Source of the DNA: Isohypsibius dastychi
Taxonomy: Eukaryota; Tardigrada; Eutardigrada; Parachela; Isohypsibiidae
Direction: 5' to 3'
Assembly: GCA_034696485.1 (NCBI GenBank)
Contig: JAQIWT010000973.1
Coordinates: 1 to 13,322, forward strand
Length of the DNA stretch: 13,322 bases
Of this stretch, positions 10,052 to 13,322 are shown piece after piece (position 1 is the stretch's first letter; each line of letters opens with the position of its first letter). Under the pieces are notes generated by a model. It had not been told where the DNA came from. It saw only the letters and a list, made by a program, of their open reading frames with translations, and made no database searches. Position numbers and translations under genes: made by a program.

Positions 10052-10057
10052 CGGACA
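10041..10057 (+). promoter_or_regulatory. 3' splice acceptor just before the elongase ATG (candidate spliced-leader site)
   Basis: CTGTTTTGTAG ends at 10051, followed by CGGACA and the ATG at 10058. A T-rich acceptor six bases before a start codon is typical of spliced-leader trans-splicing in nematodes. An ordinary intron with a noncoding first exon upstream would look the same. Confidence 0.5.
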
Positions 10058-11277
10058 ATGTTAGCTTCTGCTGCCAATGCCAGTATTTGGCTGACGGATA
10101 CCATAGACTGGCTATACTCGATTTCCGGTGAGCTTGATGTCATTCTTCATGTAGTTTGTACCACCAGTGGTTTTGACTGTCGTTTTCGTTGTAGATCCGA
10201 GAGTGGCCACTTGGCCATTGATGTCATCATGTTGGCCAACAGTAGCCATCATGGCTGGATACCTTGGTGCGATTCAGATTCAGCCTTTTCCCATATATCG
10301 AGTTCACATGTCTGACTTTCCAGCTTTTGTGAAAATCGGACCAATCCTGATGAAAAATCGTTTGCCTTTTAATTTGCAAAATGTGATGACCATCTACAAT
10401 CTCGGGATTTCGCTGTTGAACTTATATATCTGCACAACGGTATACGCAGTTTTTTCACATCGCAGCAGTATGACATGCTTGCCATAACTCGTGTTTTATG
10501 CAGTTGTATGCAGCTTCGCAGATTCTGAATTACAGTTATGTCTGCCAGCCAGTTGTTTACTCAAACAATCCCCATGAACTGCAAGTAAGTCCCATTTTGT
10601 CTCCCCTTGACTGATAAATACTCTACCATTACCATTCAAGAGAATTAAGGGTTTGTCATCGAACTGTCTGTTGTCTCTAGATTGCAAAAGCTATATGGTG
10701 GTTCTACTTCTCCAAAATCATTGAGCTTGCCGACACGGTTTTTCTGGTTTTAAGAAAAAAGGAAAATCAATTGTCATTTTTACACGTCTACCACCACTCT
10801 TCCATGATTGGTATCTGGTTTATCGGAACAAGATGGGTTGCCGGTGGCTCTGGTCAGTTCAGCTGTCTGGATGTTTGAAATTTCAATTATCACAGTGCTC
10901 TTTCAGCATTTTTTCCTGCGATGACCAATGCATTTATCCACGTTCTCATGTATTCCTACTATGGTCTTGCCGCTTTGGGGCCAAAAGTACGCCGATATCT
11001 ATGGTGGAAGCCATTTCTTACACAAATCCAGATGGTAACTTGATTACCCTAACCATGAAAACCGGATTGTAATGTTATCTTCCAGGCTCAATTTGCTGTG
11101 GGAGTTTACTTCGGTGTTCAGTCATTTTATGTGAAATGCGATTTCCCGCTCTGGATGAAGTATGCATTCATTTTGTATATGACATCCTTGCTGCTGCTCT
11201 TCTCAAACTTCTACATCAAGACTTATCGTAAAGGTCAAGCTGAACACAGCGCTGGTCAACACGCAAAACAACAGTAG
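10058..11277 (+). CDS. Very-long-chain fatty acid elongase, ELOVL4/1/7 type (complete, 7 exons, 276 residues)
   Basis: This ER membrane 3-ketoacyl-CoA synthase condenses malonyl-CoA with a long-chain acyl-CoA, the first step of each elongation cycle. Exons: 10058-10127, 10195-10266, 10324-10439, 10504-10584, 10681-10852, 10907-11034, 11086-11277. Together they give 831 nt with phases that agree throughout. Motifs seen: [12 protein letters not shown] near the N-terminus, KIIELADT (the KxxExxDT motif, residues 125-132), the HVYHH histidine box (148-152), HVLMYSYYG, and TQIQMAQ (the TxxQxxQ motif across the last intron). Several hydrophobic helices fit the multi-pass fold. The C-terminus AKQQ has a lysine at -3 but no clear dilysine ER-return signal. 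The length is usual for the family. The HVYHH box and DPRV start favour the ELOVL4/1/7 branch over the ELOVL6/3 branch. The start is the first ATG after the acceptor at 10051. Confidence 0.95.
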
Positions 11278-11784
11278 ATGAGTCGAGCTTGTTCTCACAT
11301 CGTGATTTTCTTCTTTGTGCAGCGCAGCTTCAGACACTTGTGACCGAATGCGCATTTTCAAGTCCAGTGTGGTGAAACTTCCGTTGAAAAATGTTTGTTG
11401 AAATTTCTGACCTTTGGTGCAGTCCCGAAGAAACCAAACGTTGTTACAAACAAGCAGCCCATGGTGCAAAATCCTTCACAAGAAAGAGTGTATCATGCCT
11501 ATGCACCCAGTATTCGTTCTGTAAAGACAATGTACAGTACTGCGTTTCGAGTTTCGACTAAGCTCTTAACCGTACAAGCTAACGATTTCGTTTACGGTTC
11601 ATTGTGTTGCAACGCCGGTGTTATTTTTGCGCTTGTTGGTGATTTTCTAGGTACGTATCCGTCAAAAGAAAGTAACCTTTTGGCTGTGCTAAATCAATCA
11701 ATTTCGAACGTATTTCTCATCAAGATAAATTAACTGAAACATGTCTATTACAGTTCATAACAATAGGTTCATGGGAAAAATCCA
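11278..11784. other. Spacer between convergent elongase and SANS-like genes
   Basis: These 507 bases lie between the elongase stop on the + strand and the SANS-like stop on the - strand, and should hold both 3' UTRs. No exact AATAAA was found on either strand; GATAAA at 11726-11731 is a weak + strand candidate. The stretch also holds an unexplained cysteine-rich frame and another open frame, entered separately. Confidence 0.5.
11323..11561 (+). other. Unassigned cysteine-rich reading frame with a 51-nt candidate intron
   Basis: A strong acceptor (TTTTCTTCTTTGTGCAG) ends at 11322. The following frame reads QLQTLVTECAFSSPVC. Donor GTGAAA at 11372 and acceptor GGTGCAG ending at 11422 define a 51-nt intron whose removal completes a Cys codon. 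The frame then runs through CPEETKRCY, SCLCTQYSFC and VQYC to TAA at 11559-11561. That is seven cysteines in about 54 residues. There is no in-frame ATG, so it cannot stand alone as a gene. Possible explanations are an alternative last exon of the elongase (donors at 11229 or 11234 are in phase), a relic of a secreted cysteine-rich gene, or chance. I do not recognise a family with confidence. Confidence 0.25.
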
Positions 11785-12727
11785 TCAGAGTCGTGAGTCA
11801 ACTATACCCACACTGGAGTCTAGGTTAGTTTTGAAATGCAGAATTGCTTGGAGCAGCTTCTTTCTCGGTCCAAGCTCCAGTCCAATTTTCTCGAGATCGC
11901 TGTCAGACAACAGCATCAATGTCTCCATATCCGCGATCTTTTCTTTCTGGAACAAAATTTGATATTTCTCTAGGCCATTGCTCTGGAGGAACAACTGCAG
12001 CGTATCAGAATCATCATTGTAATCATCCTCGTCATCAGAGAAGCGCAGCTCGCTGTTTGTTAAATAATCGGCGGAACTCGTATAACTAGGACTCGAATCA
12101 CGCTCTTCCGAAATGATCCTTTCGCCACTCGGTGCGACTGAATAAAGCGATCCAGCTGCACCGGGACGGGTCCGAATGAAAACTGGCTTATATCCTCCGA
12201 AGCCACTTACAAACTGTGACTTCCCATATTCACTTTTATCGTCATCCCCATACCCTGAATCTGTCTGGTATGTCCGGTCTGAAACAAAACTGGCGGAATC
12301 GTTGATTCTAGTTCCATCTCCTCTCTGTCGATTCAACAAAATGGCTTCACCAGTTTTCTTCCATTCCGCAGCTGGTTTTTCTACTCCTTTTTTCACCTCC
12401 ATGCTGTTCAGCTTACTTTGAAGTTTCTTTTGACGTTTTCCGAATTTTTTGATTCGGGATTCAGCCTTTTCTAGGGCGAGTTCCTGGAGTTTTCTGACGC
12501 GCTTAGGGTTCTTCTGTAGCTCACTCGCACGAGCTTGGTCAAGGAGTCTGACGATGTCCAGATGTTCGTGAACGCTTGCTAGGTCCATGGCAGTTCTGTG
12601 ATCGTTGTCCAGAGCCCAGAGGTTACACCCGAAACTAACCAAGTACGATAGGCAATTGAAATGGCCTCGTTCAGCAGCGCAATGGATTGCCGTATTTCCC
12701 AGATAGTCGCTCTTATCGGGATCACCT
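11785..12727 (-). CDS. USH1G: USH1G/SANS-like ankyrin-SAM scaffold protein, 3' exon
   Basis: SANS/ANKS4B proteins are scaffolds that tie harmonin and myosin VII into cadherin-based adhesion complexes of hair bundles or microvilli. This - strand exon of 943 nt starts after TTTTTTCAG (exon base 12727). It reads GDPDKSDYLGNTAIHCAAERG, then NCLSYLVSFG and WALDNDHRTAMDLAS, two ankyrin repeats very close to SANS. Next come the basic central helix (KAESRIKKFGKRQKKL), a long Ser/Asp-rich linker, an acidic run, and a SAM domain at about 12006-11823 ending IGLELGPRKKLLQAIL. The last residues DSRL form a class I PDZ-binding motif in the position of the family's C-terminal motif. N-terminal ankyrin repeats are missing and must lie on upstream exons. 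Reading through the acceptor adds a false MIRNFRLINMCFF start, though initiation at an ATG there cannot be fully excluded. Confidence 0.88.
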
Positions 12728-13322
12728 CTGAAAAAACACATGTTTATTAAACGGAAATTTCTAATCAATGGCGATCAGGAATATCGTGAACTAGAACTAT
12801 GACGTAAAAGTTCAAAACCCCGACAAACGGAATTGCATACGTAGTTAAGATGTGTATTACGTCTTAAATGACCTAACTGCTGAACGATGGAGCTTCTCAG
12901 GAAGCCGCAGTTCTCAGAATTAACAGTCGACTGCAGATGGTTCAAGAATGTGAACCATGCTCTGTTTGGCAATTGATAATCAAAAGAGTTATGACCTGGA
13001 ATCGATGCAGTGCACTCGATTAGGCGATTTAAAGATTAGCATTTTAAAGTGAAAAACCGGAATTGATCTTGATTGGCAACATGTTTTTTCCTGGAACATG
13101 CTGGTCAATGAGTCCTCGCTCGCTGAATTCCATCCCGGAGCATGACCATCATCAACAGTCGTCATACGTATCGGTACATAACAGGTGAATATTCTTAGCA
13201 CCTGTTACAAGCTACTAAGAAAGTTTCAATGTTAATCATTGTTAATCAAACAAAGACAGCCTGCGCCTAACTACATAGCACACAACTCAACTGATCAAAC
13301 AATATTTCATTATCATATTCTC
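12728..13322 (-). other. Intron and upstream region of the SANS-like gene
   Basis: The conserved exon begins at 12727 with one base completing a codon, so an upstream exon must end in phase 2. One candidate is an open frame at 12996-13201 that ends in DSR with donor GTCATA, and so joins in phase to GDPDKSD. The implied 268-nt intron is long for this window. The candidate reads TTVDDGHAP near 13150-13170 and otherwise does not resemble ankyrin repeats. I regard it as unproven. The true N-terminal exons may lie beyond the window. A short direct repeat, TGTTAATCAT/TGTTAATCAA, occurs at about 13230-13249. Nothing else is evident. Confidence 0.35.

Noticed and set aside
10058-10315. Reading the first elongase exon straight on as an 85-residue protein
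   Set aside because: The stretch after 10127 is intron plus the next exon out of frame. Splicing restores the DPRVATWPL motif.
11741-11962. Plus-strand open frame over the SANS-like SAM domain
   Set aside because: It is antisense to a strongly conserved SAM domain, so its openness follows from constraint on the other strand.
1-13322. tRNA, rRNA, CRISPR, transposon or prokaryotic operon features
   Set aside because: None was seen by reading. There are no terminal inverted repeats, transposase or reverse transcriptase motifs, spaced repeats or tRNA-like arms.

Overview
The window is eukaryotic and clearly animal. It holds the 3' two-thirds or so of a dystrophin gene (+ strand, from the left edge to 9525), a complete very-long-chain fatty acid elongase gene (ELOVL4/1/7 type, + strand, 10058-11277) and the 3' part of an USH1G/SANS-like ankyrin-SAM scaffold gene (- strand, ending at 11785). 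All exon joins were made by hand, from phase continuity, GT-AG boundaries and recognition of the conserved protein families. No similarity search was run.

The organism is probably a small-genome invertebrate, and a nematode is my best guess. About 40 introns were placed. Most are 51-80 nt, with GTAAG/GTGAG-like donors and T-rich TTTCAG/TTTTAG acceptors. A strong 3' splice acceptor lies six bases before the elongase ATG, as expected of a spliced-leader trans-splice site. Base composition looks moderate, about 40-45% GC by eye. Short introns, this composition and an ELOVL4-type elongase would fit a Trichuris-like (Dorylaimia) nematode, but this is inference.

Layout. Bases 18-3609 encode about eight spectrin repeats of the rod. 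Bases 3831-4101 form a Ser/Thr-rich hinge exon placed like vertebrate hinge 3. Bases 4558-6647 encode the distal four to five repeats. Bases 6712-9525 encode the WW, EF-hand-like, ZZ and syntrophin-binding/coiled-coil regions and a conserved end block. The reconstructed fragment has 35 exons and about 2,080 residues. A poly(A) signal follows at 9746. The elongase has seven exons and 276 residues, with all its catalytic motifs. Between its stop and the convergent SANS gene lies about 500 bases with a puzzling cysteine-rich splice-compatible reading frame. The right edge (12728-13322) should hold upstream exons of the SANS gene, but none could be assigned securely.

The three genes have unrelated jobs: membrane-cytoskeleton linkage, ER lipid elongation and a PDZ-binding scaffold. 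Nothing resembling a new multi-gene system was found. The most useful observations are three in-frame stopless introns that would be misread as coding (one splits the WW domain, one interrupts the syntrophin-binding segment, one lies in the elongase), a possible alternative dystrophin C-terminus, the likely trans-splice site, and the unexplained cysteine-rich frame.
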